A DNA stretch of 64,000 nucleotides from Humibacillus xanthopallidus. GTDB lineage: Bacteria; Actinomycetota; Actinomycetes; Actinomycetales; Dermatophilaceae. Below, one piece after another: positions 18,576-25,707 of the stretch. The translations under genes and the position numbers were made by a program. The stretch is taken from assembly GCF_006716675.1 (NCBI RefSeq), contig NZ_VFPM01000001.1:1116001-1180000 (forward strand), given 5' to 3'. How positions within the stretch are numbered: the stretch's first letter is position 1; every line of letters starts with the position of its first letter. The notes beneath the pieces were generated by a model, which was not told the DNA's origin, made no database searches, and worked only from the letters and a program-made list of their open reading frames with translations.

Positions 18576-19835
18576 ATGGACGAGCAGGTCGTGTCGCGGC
18601 GCAGCGCACTCATCGGGGGCGCCGGCCCGTTCCGGATGCTCGTCGACTTCCTCAGCCGCTCGGGCTACGACACGAGGCGCCGCGAGCCCGGAGTGCTCGA
18701 CTTCACCTTCGGTGACCCGCACGAGATGCAGCTGCCGGCCTACGTCGAGGCGCTTCGCGAGGCCGCGCTGCCGCAGGACGAGCTGTGGTTCGCCTACAAG
18801 CAGAGCGAGCAGCCCGCACAGGAGGCCGCGGCCGCGTCACTGCGTCGGGTGGTCCCCCTGCCGTGGACGGGCGACGACCTGCGCATGACGACCGGCGGCT
18901 TCGGCGCGATCACCGTGACGATGAAGGCCCTCGCCGACCCGGGTGACGAGGTCGTCTACGCCCTGCCGCCGTGGTTTCTCTACGAGGCGCTCGCCCTCGA
19001 GGCAGGGCTCGTGCCCGTCAAGGTCGCCGCCATCCAGCCGAGCTTCGACCTCGACCTCGAGGCCATCGCGGCCGTCCTCACGCCGCGCACCCGCATCGTC
19101 GTCGTCAACACTCCGAACAACCCCAGCGGGCGCATCTACCCACCCGAGATGCTCACCGCCCTCGCCGACCTGCTCGAGGAGGCCTCGACCCGCTTCGGCC
19201 GTCGCATCTGGATCGTGTCCGACGAGCCCTACAACCGGATCGTCTTCGACGGCAACACCTTCCACAGCCCCGCGCAGTTCTACCCGCACACGGTCATCTG
19301 CTACTCCTACGGCAAGACGCTGCTCGCGCCGGGTCAGCGGGTCGGCTACGTCGCCGTGCCGCCCGGGGTCCCGGGCCACGACGAGCTGCTCGACGCGATC
19401 GACACGATGCAGATCGCCGGAGGCTGGCTCTTCCCCAACGCGGTGATGCAGTATGCCGTCCCCGACCTCGAGGCGCTCTCGCTCGATCTCGCGGGACTGA
19501 CGGCAAAGCGCGACCGGCTCGTCGGTGCGCTCCGAGAGCTCGGTTACGAGGTCAGCTCTCCCGAGGGGACCTTCTACCTCTGGCCGCGCTCACCGATCCC
19601 CGACGACGAGGCCTTCGTCGCCGCGCTGTCGCGGCGAGGGGTGCTCGTCATGCCGGGTGCCCTCTTCGAGACGCCGGGGTGGTTCCGCATCTGCCTCACC
19701 GCGACGGCCGAGTCGATCGAGGCGGCGCTGCCGCACTTCGCCGACGTCCTCGACGACGTCGCAGCGGCCGCAGCCACGCCCACCGCGGCAACGGACGGTC
19801 AGGCCGAGATGTCGCCGCTCGGGACCTCGTTGTAG
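18576..19835 (+). CDS. class I/II PLP-dependent aminotransferase
   Basis: 419 residues from ATG 18576 with GAGGAGGG upstream. Fold-type I residues are in place: NTPNNPSG (Asn182 contacting PLP), SDEPYN (Asp216, Tyr219), and the Schiff-base Lys247 in YSYGKTLLAPGQRVGY; the C-terminal Arg is in WFRICLTA. The active site looks complete. The amino donor and acceptor cannot be deduced; annotations for relatives range from aspartate to aromatic aminotransferase. Divergent from recR and overlapping the acyltransferase gene by 37 bases at the 3' ends. Confidence 0.88.
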   Translation: MDEQVVSRRSALIGGAGPFRMLVDFLSRSGYDTRRREPGVLDFTFGDPHEMQLPAYVEALREAALPQDELWFAYKQSEQPAQEAAAASLRRVVPLPWTGDDLRMTTGGFGAITVTMKALADPGDEVVYALPPWFLYEALALEAGLVPVKVAAIQPSFDLDLEAIAAVLTPRTRIVVVNTPNNPSGRIYPPEMLTALADLLEEASTRFGRRIWIVSDEPYNRIVFDGNTFHSPAQFYPHTVICYSYGKTLLAPGQRVGYVAVPPGVPGHDELLDAIDTMQIAGGWLFPNAVMQYAVPDLEALSLDLAGLTAKRDRLVGALRELGYEVSSPEGTFYLWPRSPIPDDEAFVAALSRRGVLVMPGALFETPGWFRICLTATAESIEAALPHFADVLDDVAAAAATPTAATDGQAEMSPLGTSL

Positions 19836-20473
19836 TAGTCGACGCGCTCCTGGCCGCTCAGCTCGGCGATGGCCGTCATCACCTCGTCGGTCAGGAGGCG
19901 ACGTGCCTTGCCGGCCGGCATACCGGCATACGGCTCGACCGCGATGGGCTTGCCGAAGCGCACCGTCACCTTCGCGAGGCGGGGGAAGCTCGCCCCCACG
20001 GGCTGGATGTCCTCGGTGCCGATGAGGCCGACGGGCACGATCGGCACCTGGGCCGTCAGCGCGAGCCAGGCGACGCCGGTGCGACCGCGATAGAGCTTGC
20101 CGTCACGCGAGCGGGTGCCCTCTGGGTAGATGCCGAAGGCGTCGCCGGCCTTGAGCACCTCGAGCGCCGTGTCGAGGCTCTCCTGGGCCGCCGTCGGCGA
20201 GTGCCGGTTGACCGGGACCATGCCGACCGCCGTGAAGAAGCCCTTGCGCAGCGCACCGCCGATGCCGGAGCCGGTCCAGTACTCCTCCTTGGCGAGGAAG
20301 CGCACCTGCCGCGGCGCGGCGAGCGGGATGGCGAACGAGTCGATGAAGGAGAGGTGGTTGCTCGCGACGATGACCCCGCCCTCGCGAGGCACGTTCTCCT
20401 TGCCCTCGATCGTCGGGCGGTAGAGGGCGTGGGACAACGGATAGAGGACTCCGCGCCCCAGGCTGTACATCAT
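19799..20473 (-). CDS. 1-acyl-sn-glycerol-3-phosphate acyltransferase (PlsC family)
   Basis: 224 residues from ATG 20473 (a second ATG follows at once); the longer frame to 20530 crosses a hairpin. Acyltransferase motifs: NHLSFID (H-x4-D), the region YPEGTRSRDGKLYRGRTGVAW and VPIVPVGLIGTED. It would add the second acyl chain to lysophosphatidate at the membrane. Its 3' end overlaps the convergent aminotransferase. The protease gene lies upstream on the same strand, behind a hairpin. Confidence 0.88.
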   Translation of the reverse strand: MMYSLGRGVLYPLSHALYRPTIEGKENVPREGGVIVASNHLSFIDSFAIPLAAPRQVRFLAKEEYWTGSGIGGALRKGFFTAVGMVPVNRHSPTAAQESLDTALEVLKAGDAFGIYPEGTRSRDGKLYRGRTGVAWLALTAQVPIVPVGLIGTEDIQPVGASFPRLAKVTVRFGKPIAVEPYAGMPAGKARRLLTDEVMTAIAELSGQERVDYYNEVPSGDISA

Positions 20474-20497
20474 GGGGGTCAGCCTAGGGCCGTCCGC

Positions 20498-20532
20498 GGG
20501 TGGTCGGCGTGGTGTGTCCGCGCCGACCACCC
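20498..20532 (-). terminator. hairpin between protease and acyltransferase genes
   Basis: GGGTGGTCGGCG (20498-20509) pairs exactly with CGCCGACCACCC (20521-20532). Probably ends the protease transcript upstream of plsC. Confidence 0.65.
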
Positions 20533-20554
20533 ATCGTGAGACGACGACGGCGTC

Positions 20555-20573
20555 GGTATGCCGTCCGGCCGGG
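20555..20573 (+). repeat. dispersed motif GGTATGCCGTCCGGCCGGG
   Basis: Non-coding copy of the GTATGCCGTCCGG family, 50 bases beyond the protease stop. Confidence 0.55.
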
Positions 20574-20622
20574 TCCTGACGTCAGCCGGGTCGCCCCTCC
20601 CATCCTCGCGTGCTGCACCGCA

Positions 20623-23600
20623 TCACGGCGTCACCGTGCCGTTGACGCATCGGACGCTCGTGCCGTCGAAGGTCGGACTCGTCATCGAGACGCAGTTGGT
20701 CCACGGGCCGGCCGTGGTGCCCGTGGCATCGAAGGTGATCACCTGAGCCCCCTCGGCCCCTGCGGCACTGTCGATGACGAGCTGGGTGCCGTTGCTCGGC
20801 AGCGTGCCGACGCCGTTGTAGTAGGTGTTCTGTCCCCTCGTGCCCGTGATGTTCTCGGCACCGACCGTGAGGAACCCGCCGTCGCCGTTGCCTTGCACGG
20901 TGCCGAACGCGTAGGACACGTCGGTGCCCGGGGTCGCGTCCCCGCTCACGCCGATCCAGATCTGGAAGGACGCCAACCGGGGCAGGCTGAACTCACGAAC
21001 GCCCTCCCAGTCGACGACGATCCACGTGTTCGACCCGTCCGTGAGCGTGCCGATCCTCATCGCGCCGGCTGCCTGCGGGTTGAGGTCGGTCCAGAAGGGA
21101 GCAAGCACGTTGTTCGGCCGGGCGACGTTCGGGAAGCTCTGGTTGTTGATGCTGTTGTCTGCTCCGGACCCACCGCCCACGACGACGTAGCCGTTGCTGC
21201 TCACGCCGAGCTGCGAGTAATTAGCCCCACCGAAGGTGAACGCGGGCACGTTGAAGTTGATGATCGTGTCGTCGCCCACTCCGTTGATCGGTGTGATGCC
21301 GAAGAGGCTGAGCGGCAGGTATCCCCCTCCCGGCGAGGCTCCCGGGGCGATCGAGACGGACGGGGGCACCGTGGCGGGGACCGTGCCGGTGAAGCTCACC
21401 CGGTTGCCCGCAAGCGTCCCACCGGTGACGGTGGCATCGACCACGTCGAGCCGGGTCGGGACCTCGTCGACGATGCTCACGGGGGCATCCGTGAGGCTGC
21501 TGTTCGTGGCCGTGATGCTGCACGACGTCGTGGCGTTGACGGCCAGGGTCGCCGGCGCGCACGCCTTCGTGAGCGTGATCGGCGCCTGACCGCGAACGAC
21601 GGTGATCGGGAACACGATGCGGTGGCCGGGACTGTCGGACAGCGTGATCTGCGCGTGACGCACCTGACCGTCGGCCAGACCGGCTCCGTCGATCGCGATG
21701 TCGAAGGAGGCGTCACCGCTCGCCGGAAGGGTGAGGGTCGACGGCACCGTGACCTTGAGGTCGGACGGGGAAGACACCGCCAGCTTCCACTTGGCGGCCT
21801 TGCTCGACTCGTTGTGGAGGGTGCGCTGCGCCGTGATCCGGCCCGGCATCGACGGCACGTAGAGGCTGGGGTAGTTGGCCTTCCAGAGCTCGTCACCGAG
21901 AGCTGCGTAGTCCGACCCGGACTCATCGAACGTGGCGCCGGGGTCACCTGCCTTGTTGAGCCGGATCCGACCTGATCCGCGGTCGAACGGAGTCGTCGGC
22001 GAGACCCCGTCGCTGGCGATGACGTCGGGGGTCGCCGTCGTCATGAGGGCCGACTTGATCCGACCGGGGAGCCACGACGGGTGCAGGTCCGCGACGAGTG
22101 CTGCGGCCCCGGCCACGTGCGGGCTCGACATCGAGGTGCCGGCGATGCTCTGGAAGAGCTGTCCGGTGGGACCGCCCGCGCTCGTCGCGGGGGCCGGGGT
22201 GTTGGCGGCGAGGATCTGCAGGCCGGGCGCGGTCACGTCCGGCTTGCTGACACCGAGGCTCTGACCGGGGCCGCCCCTGGAGCTGAAGGTGGTCATCACG
22301 TCACCCTGCACGGCCTGGGCCGTGGGGTTCGGCCAGCTGGCGCTCACGCCGGCGTGGGCCGAGAGGAACGCGAGCAGGGAGGTGCCGGCGGTGTTCTCGA
22401 GGTGCACCGTGGGCACCCAGTGGTTGTCGGTGAACTCGCCCAGGCGAGTCGAGTTGTAGAGGAGCATTCCGGCGCCGCCACCGTCCGCCACGACCTTGCT
22501 CTTCAGCACTCGGTTGGGGCCCCGCTGGCAGACGACGATCTTTCCCGCCGCGGCGCCGGCCGGAATCGGCGTCGTGCACAGGGCGTTGGAGCCGACTGCC
22601 GTCGCGAGGACGACGGGGGTGGCGGCAGGGATTCCGGGTGTCACGGACGACCCGGTCAGGGCGAGGGTCGCGCCGTCCGTCGAGGACAGCTGCACGGTCG
22701 AGCGGAAGTGCCGGTTCGACGTGCTCGCCGCCACGGTGGTGACCCACGGGCCCCGGTGGTCGACCGTGTCGGCGCCGGGCCCCGAGTTGCCGGCAGAGGC
22801 CGACACGAAGACGCCGGCCTCGTAGGCGTCGCGGAAGGCGAGCTCGACCGCGTCTGAGTAGGGGTTGGAGCCACCGCTGATCGAGAAGTTGATGACGTCG
22901 ACCCCGTCGACGACGGCCTTCTGGACGGCGGATACGGAGTCGGACTGGTAGCAGCCCTGCTCACCGCACACCTTGTAGGCCATGACGTGGGCGCGCGGTG
23001 CGATTCCACTGACGACCCCTCGCGAGAGGCCGAGGATGCTGGCGGCGACGCTGCGGTTGCCGGCCGCCGTGCTCGCCGTGTGCGACCCGTGCCCGTCGTC
23101 GTCGCGCGCGCTCGTGAACTCCGCAGGCAGCAACCCGACGAGTGCGTCGTAGGTCGCCATGAAGCGGTCGGCGCCGATGAGCTTGTTGTTGCAGCTGAAG
23201 GCCGCTCCGGGGTTGCCACCACCGCTGAACTCGCAGGCCCGCGAGCCGCTGGCAGGCGGTGGTGGGGCGGCATACGGCTTGCCCGTCGGATCGGGGTCGG
23301 AGAAGGACGGGTGCTCGGGCCACACGCCCGTGTCGAGGACGCCGACGATGACGCCTTCGCCCGCCTTCGCCTGGCCGCCGAGGCTGCTCCACATCGCGCC
23401 GGCGCCGATGAAGGCAGGAGAGGCGTCGGTCTGCAGCTGCTCCAACCGGTCGGGCAGCACGGCGGTGACTGCCGGCAGCGCCGCGATGCTGGCGACCTCG
23501 TCCCGACGGACGCGCATCGCCACGCCGCCGAGGACGAGGTCGTATCTCGCCGTGACGACACTGCTCGGGGCCACCGCCTTGGCGGCACGCTCGAATGTCG

Positions 23601-23961
23601 CCTGCTGCTGTCGCAGGTGCGCGCGGTACCTCGTGCTCGCTGGCGAGCCCGGGTCGAAGGGACGGCCCGTCGCCCGGGAGCTCGTCGCCGGGAACCCCCT
23701 CACGCCGCCGTCGTAGCTCGCGACCGGCTCGTCGTCGAGGCGGACGATGACCGAGACCCGGCCGTCCTTGCCCTTGGCCGTCGCGGCCAAGGACTTGTCG
23801 AGCTCGGCGGAGATCGTCGACCCCGGCTGGAGTGGTCGGGCGGTGAAGCGCCCCGGATCGGCGGGGTCGGCCGCGGCCGGGCCTCCCGCCGCGAGAAGGG
23901 CAACGGCCGCTGCAGCTGCTGCGGCGGTGACGGCGAACGGTCGAGCAACGGAGCGGCGCAT
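20623..23961 (-). CDS. secreted subtilisin-like serine protease (S8) with PA and C-terminal adhesive domains
   Basis: 1112 residues from ATG 23961 (GAGGAGTCTCG upstream). Signal peptide 1-31, inhibitor-I9 type propeptide about 45-175, then the S8 catalytic domain: Asp210 (GVLDTGV), His291 (DGHGSH) and Ser610 (GTSMSSPHVAGAA). A protease-associated domain is inserted around 440-545. After about 640 come a fibronectin-III-like region, a DUF11/CARDB-like stretch (TKACAPATLAVNATTSCSIT) and a C-terminal beta-rich domain with APFWTDLNP, like the nidogen-type domain of other secreted proteins. Extracellular, probably for protein degradation. A perfect hairpin lies in its upstream leader. Confidence 0.92.
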   Translation of the reverse strand: MRRSVARPFAVTAAAAAAAVALLAAGGPAAADPADPGRFTARPLQPGSTISAELDKSLAATAKGKDGRVSVIVRLDDEPVASYDGGVRGFPATSSRATGRPFDPGSPASTRYRAHLRQQQATFERAAKAVAPSSVVTARYDLVLGGVAMRVRRDEVASIAALPAVTAVLPDRLEQLQTDASPAFIGAGAMWSSLGGQAKAGEGVIVGVLDTGVWPEHPSFSDPDPTGKPYAAPPPPASGSRACEFSGGGNPGAAFSCNNKLIGADRFMATYDALVGLLPAEFTSARDDDGHGSHTASTAAGNRSVAASILGLSRGVVSGIAPRAHVMAYKVCGEQGCYQSDSVSAVQKAVVDGVDVINFSISGGSNPYSDAVELAFRDAYEAGVFVSASAGNSGPGADTVDHRGPWVTTVAASTSNRHFRSTVQLSSTDGATLALTGSSVTPGIPAATPVVLATAVGSNALCTTPIPAGAAAGKIVVCQRGPNRVLKSKVVADGGGAGMLLYNSTRLGEFTDNHWVPTVHLENTAGTSLLAFLSAHAGVSASWPNPTAQAVQGDVMTTFSSRGGPGQSLGVSKPDVTAPGLQILAANTPAPATSAGGPTGQLFQSIAGTSMSSPHVAGAAALVADLHPSWLPGRIKSALMTTATPDVIASDGVSPTTPFDRGSGRIRLNKAGDPGATFDESGSDYAALGDELWKANYPSLYVPSMPGRITAQRTLHNESSKAAKWKLAVSSPSDLKVTVPSTLTLPASGDASFDIAIDGAGLADGQVRHAQITLSDSPGHRIVFPITVVRGQAPITLTKACAPATLAVNATTSCSITATNSSLTDAPVSIVDEVPTRLDVVDATVTGGTLAGNRVSFTGTVPATVPPSVSIAPGASPGGGYLPLSLFGITPINGVGDDTIINFNVPAFTFGGANYSQLGVSSNGYVVVGGGSGADNSINNQSFPNVARPNNVLAPFWTDLNPQAAGAMRIGTLTDGSNTWIVVDWEGVREFSLPRLASFQIWIGVSGDATPGTDVSYAFGTVQGNGDGGFLTVGAENITGTRGQNTYYNGVGTLPSNGTQLVIDSAAGAEGAQVITFDATGTTAGPWTNCVSMTSPTFDGTSVRCVNGTVTP

Positions 23962-23992
23962 CGAGACTCCTCGGCGTGAGAGCAACGACCCC

Positions 23993-24018
23993 GAGACCTC
24001 CTTACGTTAGGAGGTCTC
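23993..24018. promoter_or_regulatory. 9+9 base inverted repeat upstream of the secreted protease
   Basis: GAGACCTCC and GGAGGTCTC flank TTACGTTA, 32-57 bases before the protease ATG. Placed where an operator or leader hairpin would control expression; it could equally be a terminator for the methyltransferase gene upstream. Confidence 0.45.
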
Positions 24019-24135
24019 CACGGCCGTGTCTGGCGATCGCCGCGCGTGGTCCGAATTCGCCCAAAGGTCAGGCGTCCAACGGTGACATCACGCACCCGGG
24101 CTGGTCACGCGAGCCCCATCACGCCGGGGGACTCC

Positions 24136-24894
24136 TCACGCCCGGGCCCGCACCGCCCACACCTGGGCCGTGACGTCGAACGAGCCCTCGGGAAGCAGCT
24201 CACGACAGTGCTCGCGCAGCGCGGTCCGCCGCTCTTCCTCGAGCCCCGTGACATAGGCACCGGCGGGGCCGACGCCGAGCGTGTAGGGCGCCCACCACTG
24301 CTCGAAGTCCTCGTGGTGCACCGAGACCGTCAGCTCCCCACTCTCGACACGAGCCAGGCCGGCCGCGTGGAAGAGCCGCTCGAGGTCGCCCTCGCGGGCA
24401 CCGGGCAGGGCGCTCTCGTCGACGACACTCGGGTCGAGGTCGCGCGCGGCCCGCCACAGCAGGCTGATCGGACCACGCTCGCCGCCGAAGTCCCACACGC
24501 AGGCCGAGACCGTGCCGCCGGGGCGCGTCACCCGGCCCATCTCCTGCAGCCCGCCGACCGGGTCGGTCATGAAGTGGACGACGAGCTGCGCCAGTGTGTG
24601 GTCGAAGAGGTCGTCGGGGTAGGGCAGCCGCTCGGCCACCGCGAGCTGCACGTCGAGCGTCGGGAACGCCTGCCGCAGCGACGCGATGAAGGGCAGCGAC
24701 GGGTCGACGGCCGACACAGCGTCGACCCCGAGCCGCTCGATGAGCACGCGCGTCAGCGCCCCCGGGCCGCAACCGACATCCAGGGCACGCTCTCCGGCGC
24801 GCACTCCCGCCCAGTTGGCGAAGTCGCTGGAGAGCGGCCCCGAGTAGCGCCCCATGAAGCGGTTGTACGCGTCCGCCGCAACCTCGAAGGACAC
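24136..24894 (-). CDS. class I SAM-dependent methyltransferase
   Basis: 252 residues from GTG 24894 (VSFEVAADAYNRFMGRYS). The Rossmann SAM motif is VGCGPGALTRVL, followed by the acidic residue of SAVDPS and the motif-IV area FDHTLAQLVVHFM. A small-molecule or quinone-type methyltransferase (methyltransf_11/25 group) is likely; no substrate clue exists. The ribosome site is weak, so the start is uncertain by a few codons. The next gene upstream is divergent. Confidence 0.82.
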   Translation of the reverse strand: MSFEVAADAYNRFMGRYSGPLSSDFANWAGVRAGERALDVGCGPGALTRVLIERLGVDAVSAVDPSLPFIASLRQAFPTLDVQLAVAERLPYPDDLFDHTLAQLVVHFMTDPVGGLQEMGRVTRPGGTVSACVWDFGGERGPISLLWRAARDLDPSVVDESALPGAREGDLERLFHAAGLARVESGELTVSVHHEDFEQWWAPYTLGVGPAGAYVTGLEEERRTALREHCRELLPEGSFDVTAQVWAVRARA

Positions 24895-24988
24895 GCTCCG
24901 ACCGTACTGCCGCCGCGACGCCGCGAGGACCGTTATCCCCAACCCCGACCCGGTGGTGGCCCCACTGGTCGCCACCCTCTCCCGCAGC

Positions 24989-25006
24989 CGTATGCCGTCC
25001 GGCGGC
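24989..25006 (+). repeat. dispersed motif CGTATGCCGTCCGGCGGC
   Basis: Non-coding copy of the GTATGCCGTCCGG family in the divergent region between the methyltransferase and DUF1622 genes. Confidence 0.5.
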
Positions 25007-25128
25007 GCAGCCGTGGGTCGTTCCGTGGGCGTCGGCCTCGTCTCCGCCCGCGCGCGGCCTCGGCCCGGTCGCGGGACTCGCCGGCGCGGCGGGAGTACTG
25101 TCGCGCTCACCGAGGGAGGGACGGTCAC

Positions 25129-25491
25129 GTGGGGTTCACCGAGATCATCGAGCTCGCCGTCAAGGGCTTCGACACCGCGGGTGTGGGCACGATGGTCGTC
25201 GGCGCGGTGCTCGCCTGCGTCGCCGCCGCGAGAACGGTGCGCACGGACCGGCCGGGAACCTACAGCCGCTTCCGGCAGCAGCTCGGCCGGTCGATCCTGC
25301 TCGGCCTCGAGCTGCTCGTCGCAGCCGACATCATCCGGACCGTCGCGATCACGCCGACCCTCGACAGCGTGCTCGTGCTCGGCCTCATCGTCATCATCCG
25401 CACCTTCCTCAGCTTCTCGCTCGAGCTCGAGATCACCGGCCGCTGGCCGTGGCAGACCTCGAAGCGCTCGACAGCCGACACCGCCGACTGA
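25129..25491 (+). CDS. DUF1622 family small membrane protein
   Basis: 120 residues from GTG 25129 with GGGAGGG eight bases upstream. Three hydrophobic segments: about 15-37, 52-72 and 80-98. The family signature is visible in YSRFRQQLGRSILLGLELLVAADIIRT and LGLIVIIRTFLSFSLELEITGRWPW. Function unknown. It stands alone, followed by a tandem repeat before dnaX on the opposite strand. Confidence 0.85.
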   Translation: MGFTEIIELAVKGFDTAGVGTMVVGAVLACVAAARTVRTDRPGTYSRFRQQLGRSILLGLELLVAADIIRTVAITPTLDSVLVLGLIVIIRTFLSFSLELEITGRWPWQTSKRSTADTAD

Positions 25492-25510
25492 CGGCAACGT
25501 CGAGAGGCTC

Positions 25511-25705
25511 GGTCGGGATGTGGGCACTCGACCTGGAGATCAGTCGAGTGCCCAGTTCCCCACACACCGACCCTGCCTGGAACTGAGCACTCGACCGTGG
25601 GAATGAGTCGCTCTCGGTCGGGATGTGGGCACTCGACCTGGAGATGAGTCGAGTGCCCAGTTCCCCACACCCCGACCCCGCGGGGAACCGAGCAGTCGAC
25701 GCCAG
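25511..25705. repeat. tandem repeat of a ~105-base unit containing a GGGCACTCGAC hairpin (two copies)
   Basis: Copy 1 starts at 25511 and copy 2 at 25616, both beginning GGTCGGGATGTGGGCACTCG. Each holds GGGCACTCGAC...GTCGAGTGCCC (25522-25553 and 25627-25658), then CCCAGTTCCCCACAC and a degenerate GAGCASTCGAC. A related copy is at 60881-60956. It lies between convergent DUF1622 and dnaX genes, so it may also terminate transcription. Confidence 0.8.
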
Positions 25706-25707
25706 GC

